A program made the translations under genes and the position numbers. A stretch of 64,000 nt of DNA from Chondrilla cf. caribensis (lineage: Eukaryota > Porifera > Demospongiae > Chondrillida > Chondrillidae): positions 2,122,289 to 2,186,288 of the forward strand of contig OZ026566.1 of assembly GCA_964020155.1 (NCBI GenBank). The letters run 5' to 3'. Below, piece after piece: positions 1 to 14,700 of this stretch. Every line of letters begins with the position of its first letter. Within the stretch, counting starts at the first letter, position 1. Below the pieces are notes generated by a model, which saw nothing but the letters and a program-made list of their open reading frames with translations, was not told where the DNA came from and did no database searches.

Positions 1-696
1 CCTATCCTAAGCTTGGTTCTACTGTGTTGAGATGCATGTTGAAAGAAGTGAGTGACTTTTGTGACATAGAAAGAAGAAGAGATTGGAAGAATTCCACTCG
101 GCAACAGGCAAGTCAGCTGTAAGCCCAAAACAATTGGGTTTTACAAGCCAGTGCACATATGTACATGTATCCTGATTGGTGGCAACATCAAAGAGATCGA
201 CAGGGATACATATCCTGTGTACACCTGAGATCCCCCCCCCCCCCACAGACATGATAATTGATTCATGAATTAGCTACCAAAAGGTTGAAAAGTGGCTAGT
301 CAAGATGCCTGTTAATCAGATCACCTTTAGGACGGAACCAGAGTAGGTGGATCCTTCCTCAAGGTTCAACGTGATATAACACTATCCCAACTGGGAGAAG
401 TGCTTACTAATAAAATATGGATGACCATGGTATCTTTTGGTTGCATGGGAGGGACTAGTATTACACTGCACAACCCTGTGTTAGGCTTTGATGAATATAA
501 TGTCATAGTGTACATACCCTTGTGTTACCAGTACATGATGAGGCTATATCTGAGTGGAGAAGTACGTATATAGACCACTTGCCAAATCTTTCTATCACTT
601 CTGTAGTCCATACATACTGAAGTACTTGTTACTACAATTACTAGTTCTTTGTATCTTGTCCATAATTGTTATGAGAATTTGTTGATTGTGCTTTAG
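1..696. other. upstream intronic sequence, no secure exon
   Basis: No exon here can be tied to the gene that follows. A short stretch at about 282-339 reads open in one frame between a plausible acceptor and a GTAGGT donor, and an open frame runs from about 330 to 570, but neither shows recognisable similarity. A run of 12 or more C residues lies at 231-244. The true 5' exons of the RNF213-like gene must lie upstream of the window. Confidence 0.4.
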
Positions 697-3600
697 TTGG
701 TGTACGAATGCAGTGATGAAGGAAACCAACGCCTGCACATCATTGCTGTGAACCTTAATGCCATTAAGGAGGACCTTGCTCAGTATGAAAAGCTACATAT
801 ATATCCTCCTGGTGCTTTGTAAGTTTGATATACATTGCCAGTATGTACTGTATGCATCAACATAAGCATGCTTAAAAATCGTTTTATCTCCATACAATAT
901 ATTAATACGTATCTATTTAAGGGAAATTCATGATAGAAATCATCTGGACAAGTACCTTTCTGCCGCACTGAACATTGAGCCTGATCGGTCCACTAAGCGT
1001 ATCAAAGCCATTGACCAAAGACAATATGTCCTCACATTGGATTACTTTCTTAAAGTGAGGATTTACATGTGTATGTGTATATTACGTATGTAGTTTAAAT
1101 TCTCTGCTCAGATTAGATATTTCCGTACAAAATAGTCACCTACATAGTTGCGTCTATGCTAGGTTGGGTTTAACACCTCTCTTCCCACCACAGTATGTGT
1201 GTGTAGGTGTTGTTCTCTATTGTGATAGAAGTGAAGATTATAAACAATATACAATGGGTACAACAAAGCTCATTAAGTTATGTCCGAGAATGAGAAAAAT
1301 CATCCCACATGCACAATGATGCTCTGTAATCATGTAACTTTATGGCATGTGGGTTTTATTGTATTGTTGGTTGTAAAATCTCTAGCTTTGGTATATTAGT
1401 ATCTTGAAGCATTCTGTTGGGATTAGTTTTCCATTGCCTATAGGCTGTAAAATAGCACTAAGAATCAGCTGTACACCACCACTACTACTGTGGTGTTGGT
1501 TGTGATGCTGTTGAAGGTGGTGTGCTTCTGTACTTTATTTATGTACTTCATAGATGTTGGAAATCCATGAGAGAATGGTCAGTGGTGTTCCAGTCATTAT
1601 TGAAGGAGAAACTGGTGTAGGTAAAACAGCATTGCTGGAGATGTTATCAATTCTGTGGAATACATCTTTTATGGAGAAAATTACACATTTCATCCGTGAA
1701 GTGCGTGTTCGAATGCAGGAATTCTTTGAGGGTATGTACCTACTGTATTAGTAGTGTTTTGGATGTTACAGTGTTACACCATGTGTTATGATCCACATAC
1801 TATCCAAAGCTTATGAAAAGGAGCTACCAAAGAATATCATTCAATCATTTCAAGAAGTCCTACCAAGAATGCAGTTGAAGCAAGCAGACGACAGGGTAGA
1901 CCGTGTGTCCTACCAAAGTATGCTCATAGTTTGTCAGAGTATATTCTATGTGGCTTCAAAACCAGGTGAAAGGAAGCCCTTGAGAGACTACCTATCAGCT
2001 ATTCCTGAGAATGAATTTGCATTTATTCTTCTTGACTGTAAGAATGTTTGGACAGAGATACAGGATGAGCTGAATGGTGAATATCCTCATGTTTTGAGTT
2101 TCAATCAATTTGTACGAGAGTGCTTTCTGGAGGCTATACTAGTAACAGTGAGTTTACAATTTACTCTAAGTACAGAATATAAAAATGTACTCTGTATGTG
2201 TATGTGTACGTATATGTGTGTGTGTGTTTGTGTGTGTATCAATTTTTCTGTTAATTACCCATCCCTTTTATTGAATAGCCACGAGATGCTGCTATATTAC
2301 TTTGCTGCATTTTGAGAGCTGAACCTTTGAAGATATTTCATAAGCTCAATGTACATGCAGGTAAGATATGACTGGATATTTTATATATGACATTGATCCT
2401 CAATAAAATATACCAATAAATTTACTATTTTGACACTAAGTATATTTGGACACACATGTATACTGTTTGTATGTACAGTATAAAACTCGCTAAATTTTAA
2501 TCTAACCTAACCTAATATAGTACATCTGCTATTTCTATACAGTATTTTTACTATTAAGACTTGCTATCATACATAATTAAATGCGATGGGGTGTTTCCCT
2601 TTAGATACGTATGTTAAATATTCTCATATTATGTATTTAGAAGTTGTTGGTGCTTGAAAACATAATATGTACATAATTATGTCATTTAACTATACTTTAT
2701 AGAATTTCTGCTTGATTGTTTACAAACAAACAGATCAATGTTTGCACTCAATCCTTGTTGACCTTACCGAACATTATGAGCAGCATTCATGAAGTGCCAT
2801 AGGAGGTTCTAGCATTCTAATTTGTCAGTTCCTTGACAATTCAAGCAAGACAGTTTCATATCAAATCTAACCTAACATAAATTATCAACAACAAAACAGC
2901 AAAATTACATTCAATCACACATCAAATGCATATGATTGAATGTAACTTTTTCTGGTTTTCACTTTTATGTATGTCCAGTGTCTCTTGAGGGGACCCTAGT
3001 GTTTCACACGCTTATATTTCATTATAAATATTAAATATGTTGATATTCAATGTAAATGATATGTGTATCCATGATAGTGTACTATAGTTTTCTTTTATTG
3101 TATGTGTGCAGCTTTGACACCAGAAGACATTGACAAATTCCTCACACCCATTGTTGAGGATGCCAGAAGAATGGATGAAACTTGGAAGCTAGTAGCCACA
3201 CATGGTCAGCTCAAGGAGAAGATACCTAAAGTTACAGTCAGTCTTGATTATGTCATCCATGTCAATTGTCATGTTCTTTGATAATGGTCTATTTTCCACA
3301 GCTGTTTTTGGATGAAGTAAACAGTTCATCATGCCTTGGGCTCCTGAAAGAGATTATTGTTGACTGTACATTCCAAGGATCAGTAAGTTGCACACTTCAT
3401 ACGCGAGCCAATCCAGGGGCATTCAGTGGCTTTTGGGAGAATTTGAGCCGAAAGTCTTTTGATAAATGACGTATAAAATCACCATCAGTATAACACTCTG
3501 TAATACCTGTATGTACATAATGCATGGAGGTTAACTCAATATACATATTAAATAATCAATGAAATAGATCGTTGTCCACTTTATATTCTTCAATTTATCA

Positions 3601-5712
3601 TCGTCCACAAAATGTCTTCTTTACTGCCATGTTTTTATAATGGATGGAATGTCACTATCAATATAGTTATGTGTCAAGAGATGGCAGAAAAGTGCACAAT
3701 GAACATAATCATAGCAACATCATGCATGGGGGTGTGACATCGCAAGACCAACCTCAAATATGTACCAACTTTTAAAATGTCCTGGATGTGCCCCTGATAC
3801 ACTATATATTTCTGCAATACCGTACCGTTTATTTGTCACTATGGTTACAAGGACCTATCTGTTATGAGCATGCATATGTGTGTGACTGCATTACTTTTGC
3901 CGCCAGAATTAACTTTGTATTCTGTATGTTATTGCTCGTGTTTGTGTAGTTCAAAAGACCACACAATTCATGCAAAATGTGTACTTATTTTCTGTAGCCT
4001 CTTCCAGAGAATTTGTTTATAATAGCAGCATGTAATCCACACCGGGGAAACAGTGTTGTCTTGAATGAAAATAAGAAGTTATCTGACTTGTGGATAAGGG
4101 GCACATACTACGTGCATCGACTCCATCCCACTATGCAGAGCTTGAAGTGGGACTATGGAGCCCTCAGTGAAGAACAGGAATACCTTTATGTGGAAGAGAA
4201 GATGAATATGATCAAAAGGGAAACATATGAGTTAGTAGTGAAATATGAATGAGGTGTTCTGTAGTATTTACCAATTAAGCCCTTATGGACTTGTTTAAAC
4301 CAACTGTATGCATGATTGTGCATATGTATAATATAATATTATATAGAAATTTAGTCAACATGTAATATGTCTGTTTTTCTCTGTAGCAACACACTGAAGC
4401 GAGACATGGACATCCTTCCAGTAGGATATTTTTCATCTTTGATTACTGAGAGCCAAAAATGTTTGAGAAAGTATGCAGAAGATCATCTCCTTCACACACA
4501 TGCAATCAGTAGAGAGAAGGCTAAAGAATTAAGCTACAGTTGCGTCAGTCAGAGAGATATACAAGTGAGATATTTATAATAGTTAATGAAACTAACTTTA
4601 CTTACGTACATTGTATCACTGGTTCAGTACACTACTGGAGTTTTGAAAATTGGAGAGGAATCCTGTAGCTTGTATATTTTGATACAGTGCATGCAATGCA
4701 CATTAAATTCATACAGTGGCTCCTTGATTGGTTATGTGTATACACCATAGTACACATATTTATGACTGTATATATGCTCTATGATATAAATAATATTATA
4801 CGTGTGTACTTATATATGTAATATACTTACTCTATTTTATGCCCCATGTTTACTTTGCAAATTCTATAGAGAGTCTTTGTGTTCTTGAAGTGGCTTATGA
4901 AATGCTATGACAGTGAAGGGTAAGTAAAATATTCGCAGCTGTGAAAAAACTGTAAATTACCTGATTTTGTTATGACTTTCCTATTAATTTTGTATAAAAG
5001 CATATCTGTCTGTTTCAAACAATCATCATTTATTACGTATATACATTATAATTCAGTTTGTATGTTTGTTTGTTTGTATGCACATGAAATTATCCCTAGG
5101 TTGCTTGGCCACAAGAGGGATAATCTAGCTAGTCTAAGATAAATTAGAATCATAGATTCAGTTAAGCAACATGTAGGAATTATTCAATCATGAGACAGAG
5201 TGTCAGATTAATTGATTGATCATGACGTCAATTAATAGCCAATAAAATGATGCTTGCTTACGTTAGTTAAAACAGGCAAACCACGAAACTTGTATGATGG
5301 TTTATCACCTAAAAAAATGATGACATTATGAATTACAGTAGATTAGCACATATATTATGATAAAATGCAAATATTACATTGGTTTATAATATCTGCATAT
5401 TATACGTATATGATACATTGTAATAGGGGTCAATTTAACATTGTAGAACTATGCAATATTGTTATATATTAGGAATCACTTTTTCTTTTATTCAGTTTCA
5501 AAGACAGATTCCCAGAGGATATGCCTCGTAAGGAGAAATTCAAAAAAGCAGTAATTGTTTCCCTTGCACTTGTGTACTATGTACGGCTGGATGAAAAGCC
5601 CAGTGTAACAAGGACCTGGGGTCCGAAGAACAAATCCTACCGAGAACGCTATGTTGTGGACCTTAGTAAAACTGGAGAGCAATTAAAAGTTGATGAAGTT
5701 TTGAAAGAAGAA
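697..5712 (+). other. RNF213-like exons 1-11: first AAA module
   Basis: Exons: 697-818, 922-1054, 1554-1731, 1810-2147, 2279-2360, 3112-3236, 3302-3382, 3998-4230, 4387-4564, 4870-4919, 5496-5712. Exon 2 ends in the motif YVLTLDYFLK, which precedes the first Walker A in the family. Exon 3 holds the P-loop GETGVGKT. Exon 7 holds Walker B LFLDEVN followed by SSSCLGLLKEII. Exon 8 starts with PLPENLFIIAACNPHRG, the family's sensor-1 segment. The order and spacing match AAA3-type modules of RNF213, with catalytic Lys, Thr, Asp and Glu all present, so ATP binding and hydrolysis look possible. Intron 5 (2361-3111) is 751 bp of AT-rich DNA without a visible element. Confidence 0.9.
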
Positions 5713-8700
5713 GTGAGTAACTTGGAAATTTGTGTATACATTCTCAATTGATCGTTTAATTAAGTACAAGTTGCTAAACAAACGCACCTTCCTGTTCTAT
5801 TGTTCATTATAGCTAATGTTCTACTGCAAACATTTGTCGATTCCAAGAGGAATTGCCAAGACAACAGCACTACTTGAGAACATTTTTTGCATTATAGCAT
5901 GTTGTTGTAACAGGATACCTCTGATTATCTCTGGAGCCCCGGGGTCTAGTAAGACATTGTCTTTCAGCCTTGCTCTGGATAATATCAAAGGGAGGCAGTC
6001 TAGTGTGTGAGTGCAGAAACTTATGTTTGCCTTATGTCATCTTTACTGGAGATATACAGTGTACTGTGGAATCTCTCTATAAAGGACACTTTGGGACCTT
6101 AATTCTAGTCCTCATTACAGATGTGTCCTTAATTTAGAGGTAACTTAATGCACTACAGTACTAGACTGGGACACATAATGTTGTCCTTATTATAGACGTT
6201 TCCACATTTCAGAGGTTTGTAATAGAGAGGTCCCACTGTATACACAAGCATAAAATGTATCTAGTGTATAACTATGTATAATGTGACATTGTATAATATG
6301 TAAGCATATCTAGATAATTTTGCAGCTTTTTCATAGTAGTTTTAAATTATTACTACGTATAGAGATTATTGTGCACTTATTTTATCCCCATGCATTCAGA
6401 CCTTACAATTCTATTTTATAGTTTAGGTACTATACAGTTGCTTCTTGCACAAAGTGTACACATTTGTACCTCTTCACGGGAAACATGCGTTCACTAATTG
6501 ATAAACAACTAAACATGACCCAAAGTTTGTAAACCATTACAGTCAATTAGATTTGTAAACTTCAAATCACATCATGCTATATGAATAGATGTATATGCAT
6601 TTGTCTCAAGCATTTTCATGCTTGCAACTGTATAATTTGTAAGTGTACTGCCACTGTAATTTCACTTATAACATAGGGAACTATTTCGTGATGCCGAGTT
6701 GTTCCCATCCCTTGATCCATGCTATTATCAATGTTCCAAGCAAACTACATCAAGTGAAGTTGAGAGTGTCTTTCAACGAGCAATTAAGAAACAGACTGGT
6801 TTCAACCTAGCTAAGATACCCATCAACTGTGGTATGTGAATGATATACGTAGCTTTTAATTTAGTATGGAATGAATACAATTGTATGCATATTACATTAG
6901 ACTGACAATGTCATTACTATGTTAATTTTATAGTGGTGTTTATGGATGAAGCTGGCCTTCCTGAGGAAAGCCTTGAATCATTAAAGGTAGAAGTAATTTA
7001 TGCTATGCATTGATTTTCTTTTACTACCTTCTTATCAAATATATGATATATATAATATATACAAATCACACACTACACCTTGTGCAGGTTCTTCATAAGT
7101 ACCTTGACAATCCAGAAGTAGCATTTGTAGCTATCACCAACCACATCTTGGATGCTGCCAAGACAAATCGAGCTGTCAGTCTTTTCAGATCCAGATATGT
7201 AAAGGTAGGTATTGTACAATGCCTGTATCCTAGTAAGTATAAAGATGAGTCAGTTGTGTACCTTTTCTACTCTGAATACTGTATTTTGAGGTGCTTTAAC
7301 TCCACCATATTTTTGTACCACAGAAAGATCTGCAGGTACTCATGCAAGGATTCCTACCTAACAAATCGGAAATGGCAGTTAAACTTTGCGAACCGTATGT
7401 GGATTTGATGGAAAGACTTGACTTTGAAGAGTAAGTTGAACATTATTGTCATGTATTAACTTGGTATGTATAATTCTCCACAATTAGCACTGTGTGTAAG
7501 GCATAAGTGATAGAACTAAGAATCTTACTTTGATAAGAACCAACTCAAGCTTCATTAATGTACATGTACATTAAATATATTAATACAAATTACTAGTACT
7601 ATTGTGTGGCATATATGTACACGCATATATACTAATATATTATGTACATATGTGGTGACATTTACGTACATTTTGCATTCTGAAACTTTACTAACCTACA
7701 GCTGGATGTGGAAATTTCAAACTGGCCTTATACATTGTATATGCATACAATACTTCAATACCATGCTTTGTGTATAATACTTCAATGCCATGCTTCGTGT
7801 ATAATGTACGTAAGTATAAATGAATAAGATTTGCCTAAATGTGGAGTATATGCTGTAGTCTGATTTATTTCACACTCCAGATCTCACTTCCTACAGAAAT
7901 CACATTGATCTATTTTTTAGTAAATGTATGCACCAAAGTATATTTTAACCTCTTCTTACAGTTTTAGTACGTTTTTTGGTCTGCGTGACTTAATTCACCT
8001 TGGACAATACCTCAGAAGAAACATACTACATGTGAATCCTCAGCTGGTATTACAAGCTTTTGAACGAAACTTCAATGGATATAAGCAATACCACGAAACA
8101 TGTCAGATTTTTCTCAAAGCTGTAAGTACATATGTACAAAATATGTGATAGTATACTGTAGTTCATACATAGGTATGTTGTATATATAATTATTTTTCTG
8201 ATCAAATTAAAGATTGGTTCATCTCTAGAAGACCTAGAACAGAGAACTGTCATAGATGTCATAAAGGATAGTCTGAGTGACAGGCCATTTCGAGCTCATT
8301 CAACAGAAGGAGCTGCTCTTGATGAAGTTCGATATAAATTAGTGATTGACAAAAGTGAAGATGAGTCGGTGGTGAGGTTATTGTTTGGCTTCAACATCTT
8401 GGATCCTTCCAAAACAAGAATATTCATGTGTAGCCATTTCCCTGAAGATTGCGATGTGCAAATGGTGAATATATTTGTATCTAATAACAGTAGTAGTACG
8501 TGTATGTGTGTACATACAAGTATAGTACAACTAAACCTTATCCCAGCAATAGTTAGAATAAGTGTGAATTATGCGTTGTGTTGCCATGACATACATTAAG
8601 TGCTGATCAATCAATGTGCCTGTTTCAGGAATTATCATATTATACGTAAACCTGTGAACAGACACTATAGAGTCTCATAGATCTCAGTTGTGCATCTAGA

Positions 8701-11700
8701 CAATGTAGACACACAGCAGCACCTTTGATCTTTCCTTACACTGGGATATGAGTATGCATACATATGTACTAGTATGACTTGCCTGTAACTAGCAGTAGTT
8801 GTGTAGAGATACGTACATAGGTGCATAAAATATCCGTATTATCATTTAATTATTATATTACTATTTCTATTACATGACTGTGCTGTTCATATTCACACAG
8901 TGCACAATGTTTTGCATCATGTTGATATACTACTACTACATGCATGACTACTATTACATACATGCCTAGATACATAATAATATTGCATACTCCATTAAAT
9001 ATGCTATTTATGCCTATGTGTAGATCAATACTATTGTTGGCATACGCCATGCAATAGAGAACGGATATACTATAATCATGTCCCAGACTGAAGAAATACA
9101 TGGGAGTTTCTATGATGTGTTCAACCAGTACTACAAGGTGATAGAAAATCCAAAGACCAAAGAAAAGAAGTTTTTTGCCAACATTGCTATTGGGAGTAAT
9201 ATCAAGCCATGTCACGTACACAGGGATTTTCAGTGCATTGTCATCATCAAGCAATCAGATGTGAAAACAACACCCAGTCCATTTTTGAATAGATTTGAAA
9301 AGTACCTGATTAGTCAAAAGGATTTTTTGGAAGCTAGATTGTCTATGCTTCCTCCTCATCTGAAATTAATGATTGAAGCTGCTTGGATTAAGGTGTGTAT
9401 ATCAGTATCTTAATATTATGTATTGGGTGTACGTATGTAAGGTACTATGTGATAAACATGTGTATATTTTGTGTATGGTAGGTGAACGATTTCTTCAAAC
9501 AGTTTGGTATTGCAAGCTTCTATGGTGCGATGAAGGAAGAGACCGTGGATTCCTTGCTACTATCAATTCTACCAGGTTGTAATTTTGACTTCAGTCAAGA
9601 TTTAAGTGAGGTGACAGAATCGAAGGAAGATGATTCTACGAACGTGTTTGAGTCTATTATACAGGCACTACAGCTGAGAACAGGGTTTCGTTTTCCTATG
9701 GTTATTGTCTATTATAGTTATGTTTCTGTTTTCTTTCCAATTTACTATGCATTGCTTCCTTTTAACTACAGGATAATTACAAGCAGTACATATGGGGGAT
9801 AAATACTCAAGATGTAACAGGTCAAGCTTTCATTAGTGACCAATATTCAGCACAGGAAAGACGTGTACATATAAATCAAGCAGTAGACTATCTGCTATCA
9901 CAAAGGTCCATTCAAGTCTCATCAGAAGCTGAGTTTGTGATATCTGTCATGGCCCAGTGGATTGTACTGTACCTTTGTAGACGTCTTCTCAATTTGATGA
10001 CAATGGAGGGATTTGTGTTTGGACAAAAGTAAGTATAGTACCTCATCAATTGTATATATACATATGGTTGGCTGGTATATATGGTACTTATGTATTTTTG
10101 CAAATAATTAATATTCATCTCAAAAATATTCAATGTTATCATCTAGAATAATGCCGTCCTGGTGCTTGGATACATACCTGTCAGATCAAAGTCACTTTAC
10201 TCTGATAGACACCATCTTTTTATACTACAAAGAGTTGCAAGATAAATCTTCATCGTAAGTCACCTTATTAGTGTGCAATGTTTGCTATTTTGATGCCTGC
10301 ATGCATATTTATGCTTAACACTATCTGTAGTACTCCTGTGAACAAGGTGGTGTGTTCCACACACTCATCAGAGATCCGTGGTTTGCCATCATGGCTTGGA
10401 TTGCATGAAACACGTAGTGGTCCTGAGGCTGTTACAGAAAGAGTCACAGCCGACGATGTGAGTTCATGTCCTATGAATTTGGATTTGTACAGTCATATGT
10501 ATTCCATACATCAGAATTGATGAATTATAGCATTTAATCCTGCCTACCCTTATATCAGTACCCTTTACATCCAGTTCTCACATTTCTCTTTGTATTAGAG
10601 AATTAATACCTTATAAATGCAGACTAAATGCTATTGAACTAATTTGTTCACGAACTAGTTACGTAACAAAACACTGTAGCAGTCATAATAACATAACTGT
10701 GAGATTTTATTTACTGCATAATGACTAATTAAAGTACCTCTGTAATTGCTGTATCTGCTGCAGTCCTTGTGGAGGTACTCCAGGTACAGGATTAAAGTAC
10801 ACACCTCCCTGCACTACTATGGTTGATGAAAGAATCTCCACTGTTGAAATGTCTATAATGATGAAATGACCCTAAAATTTATGTTTTTCACTGCCGAAAA
10901 GTGGAAGGTTTCAAACTGCATGAGTCATGTTAAACTTAAGTTCACTGCAGTATTGAGTCCTTACTGGATATGCTAGTGAGTTGAACATTCCTAATAACTA
11001 GCTAAAATAACTTCAATTGAGTGTTCCCATGTCAAAATAACGCCATCAAAGATAAAATATACCAGACTGTAACATAAGGTATATATCCAGTGAACATGAC
11101 TAATACTGCTTTGGTGGTCTCCTCTGGTATACATATTATCTTATATGTATTCTCTTTCCCTTGAAGAGACAATGCAATACAACACGCACACACATGCACG
11201 CACGCAAGCACGCACGCACGCACACACACTATTATATGTATACTGTATTACTGGTGTTCCATTTTGTACTTTATGTGGGGGAATACTGCAGTTGAAGAAA
11301 ATACAGTGGTTGAAAATGTCTGCAATGGTGTCAGAGGCAGTTTTCAAGAAGCATTTGAGGGCATTTTTAGTAAACAAAGAGAAAGAAATTGTGGTCATGG
11401 TAAGTATTAGGTATTAAATATGTATGCTCAAGAATATACCTTGAAGAAGCCTTGATTTGATGACAAATATCTGTCTACTACCCATTGTTTACAGATAGTT
11501 GACATGCAAGAGACATCTAACAAAGTGGTCAACCAAGTGAGAATTCTGATTGATGAGATGGAAAGAGATCACGTAAGTTGTGTACAGTTCAGTCTGGAAT
11601 ATATAGTGAATAAATAACTTAATCTTCACTTTGTAGGTGCATGAAGGCACACAGAAGCTGTTTATTCTTCTCCTTCATTTTCCCTTCTCGTCCTACCATG

Positions 11701-14700
11701 CTCCATGCTATCCTTCTGTATTCTCCATTGGATGGGACCACTGTTATCTGGACACTGTATTACCACTATCATTTAATATCAGGTTAATTGTCTAGTTATC
11801 AATATTTGATGTCTAGCCATGCTGAAATAGTGTTACAGTACTGTATTAATTGCTGAAAAGTACAATATGACATAATATATTAAGCAGGGTTTACGTATTT
11901 CTGGGTGATGAAGTGGGACATTTTAATTGCCTCACTTGGTCCTCTGTTGTAAATCTCACACCACCCTTTGTTGTAGTTTATGCACCCACCACTGCACCAT
12001 GCACCCCTCACATGTTTACATTCATACTTCATCCCCCAAGCTTTCAAAATACATACTGTCAATAATAATAATATGGTGTATGTGTTCAATGTATATATGA
12101 TTATTACTTAATTTATGTGTATACAGTGACTTTGTCGATCTACCAAACTTTTTTATCTATCACAATTCCCCAATACAAATATAGTAAACAAACAGTAATT
12201 AATATTAAGTTGATCCACCAAAATTAAAAACAATTGTCATGGATTAAGAAGAATTCACTGTACATACGTATCTTGACGAACACACACAGTGTATTGAATG
12301 TAAGTATATGTTCAGAGGAACTACTGTTACTTTGTTTGCATGTTTCATAGCCAATTTTTCAGCAAAGCTATTGAAGAAGATTGTAATGGCACAATGCACA
12401 AGCAGATTGTGGATGACCTTAAGAAGGATGCTATTGCTGTCATTGCAACAAGGTATATTGAAATTTATCAATGTCATTAATTTGATGTACTGTAACTATA
12501 CTAATTTACGTATGTACTGGTTACTTCATGGCATTGCGTATTTCAGAGTTGTAATTGGATCAACCAATGGAGGTGGCTTCAACTACTTGTGTGGAAGTCA
12601 AGATGAGAAAATACAGCGAATTAGTAGATTACTTAATGGTCCATTGGGAGAAAAACTCTGCAGTATGTACATAAGTTGCTGGAAACAGCCAGAATTGGCT
12701 CACTGCTTGAAGGAAGCAGCATTGTATACCAAAAGCACTATTGCATCATTGAGTGTTTCAAAAGTGGTCAGTTAGCCTGCATATAATGACTATTTTAGTT
12801 GTGATGAATACTGTAGTTGTGAATCAAATGATTCATTATGATTCATTGTGATTGATTCATGCAGGTTGAAGAAGACTATAAAAACACCTTTTATAACTTC
12901 ATCTCCTTCATGATTAATTTGATAAACACCAACCTGAACATTGATGTCTATTTTGACTGTGAAGACCCACCTGTACAAGACTTGTTTCTGCAGATAATGG
13001 ATGTTTTGCATATTCCAAAGGTGGCAGAAATCAGAGCTTACAACAACACCTTTGACTCCCGTAGAATAGATGCTGTGAAGCCTTGCTTTCCCTTCTTTTG
13101 GAAAGTGTGTGCAGCCATGGACAACTTGGTAGAAGAGTGTATTAATGACATATTGAAAGAGAGGGATGCAGTAGAACTGGGTGGTCCTGTTAAAGGTAAC
13201 TATCATGCATTGATAAATAACATTATACATGTAAATGGAGACATATGTATGCTTATCAAATGTTCAAGATTCCATAATTGTTCACAATAACCATAATACG
13301 TATGTGACTGTTTATTGTGTCTGTTTATTTCGAAATCATACAGTGGGCTGAATAAAGCATTAGACTCTGTGATTCCCGTAGATTTCTACCATACATTTAT
13401 GCATGTACATAGGTCTTTGATTCCCTTTAATTTGTCTCAATTCATGGAAAAACAATGTGTTAGATTGGCATAATATTGAAGGCATTACCACATACACAGC
13501 TGAATCTGTACGTAGAAATAATGAAAAATAAAAGGGTGCAGTGGTTTCAGTAGATAAATGCAAAGCATTTATACAGTACATTTAGTACATGCATGCATAT
13601 GTACATACTTGTCATTAGGTAATATCTGGAGTTTCTCTGCTCCATTATTTTACCAACTTGTCCTACTGCAGGAGACCATTCTTACAGGCAGACAATATCT
13701 AGGGCTGAAGATATGTTAGTCACAAGAATGAATGTGAGTTACAATCATAATTCATCTGGTATCTCTTGTATTTGTTTCATCCTCCCTTTCTGACTGTTGT
13801 ATCTCGAAAATTAGGGAGCATCTTCCAAGTTATTGAATCCTGTAGTGAATGCTCTCACTCACTTTCCTCTACTTTGGGAGAAATACAAAGAGAACTTCAT
13901 TGCATCCAAATACCAAATTACGTCTCAGGGTAATCCCATTGCTTTTAATTTCATTAACAAACGACTGAGCTCAAGCGTTGAATCAAGTCCTGAAGGTATG
14001 AAACAACAACTGGCAAGATTACACTTTGTGACCATTGTTAGCCCGCTAGATTTAGGCAGGCTTAGCCTAACTATTCTTGAACCATTACAAGTGTATCTTG
14101 AAGATTCTGAATATAGTGAGACGAACATTGGGCACAGCGTTGTATTCACTTTATTTGAAATGCTGAGCAATTCTATTGATGATACTATGGAAATGGAAGA
14201 AAAAGTTGAGAAACTAGCTACCTGGCAATCATTGGGTCTTAAGCTGGTAAGTGTTCATTGCCAATTTATTGTAATTACACTTACTTACAACTTCACATAT
14301 CATTTGTTGTCCACATGCACAATTCATGGTATACTGTACATGCTTGTTATACTGTACTACACAACCGCCTGACACAATATCACAGTGACAAGCAAAAAAG
14401 GATTGATACCAGAAATTAGTTGTAGCTTCTACTGGTAGCTAGATTCTGCAGCAGGGGGTGGTTTTAATTCCACCATAAATGGGCAACTTCATGCATTATG
14501 CCATGGAAGAACTTGACTGGATGTGTACCAAATGGTCGATTTTTGCTTTTTGGGTCTCACAAAGCCAGGAAGTACACACGCTCTATTGTTCAATTGATAC
14601 TTTGCCTTTCAGTTCATTTGATCTGTTTGCCAGTTTAGTCAGTTCCATGCAGCTTCACAAATGGTATTACCACCTTCTTACCAACAAAACACTTGTTTGA

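Noticed and set aside
330..570. Open frame of about 80 codons upstream of the first RNF213-like exon
   Set aside because: No recognisable similarity and no phase-matched splice sites connecting it to exon 697-818.
8853..9254. Long - strand ORF of 133 codons
   Set aside because: It is antisense to RNF213-like exon 19, whose sense frame is clearly family-like.
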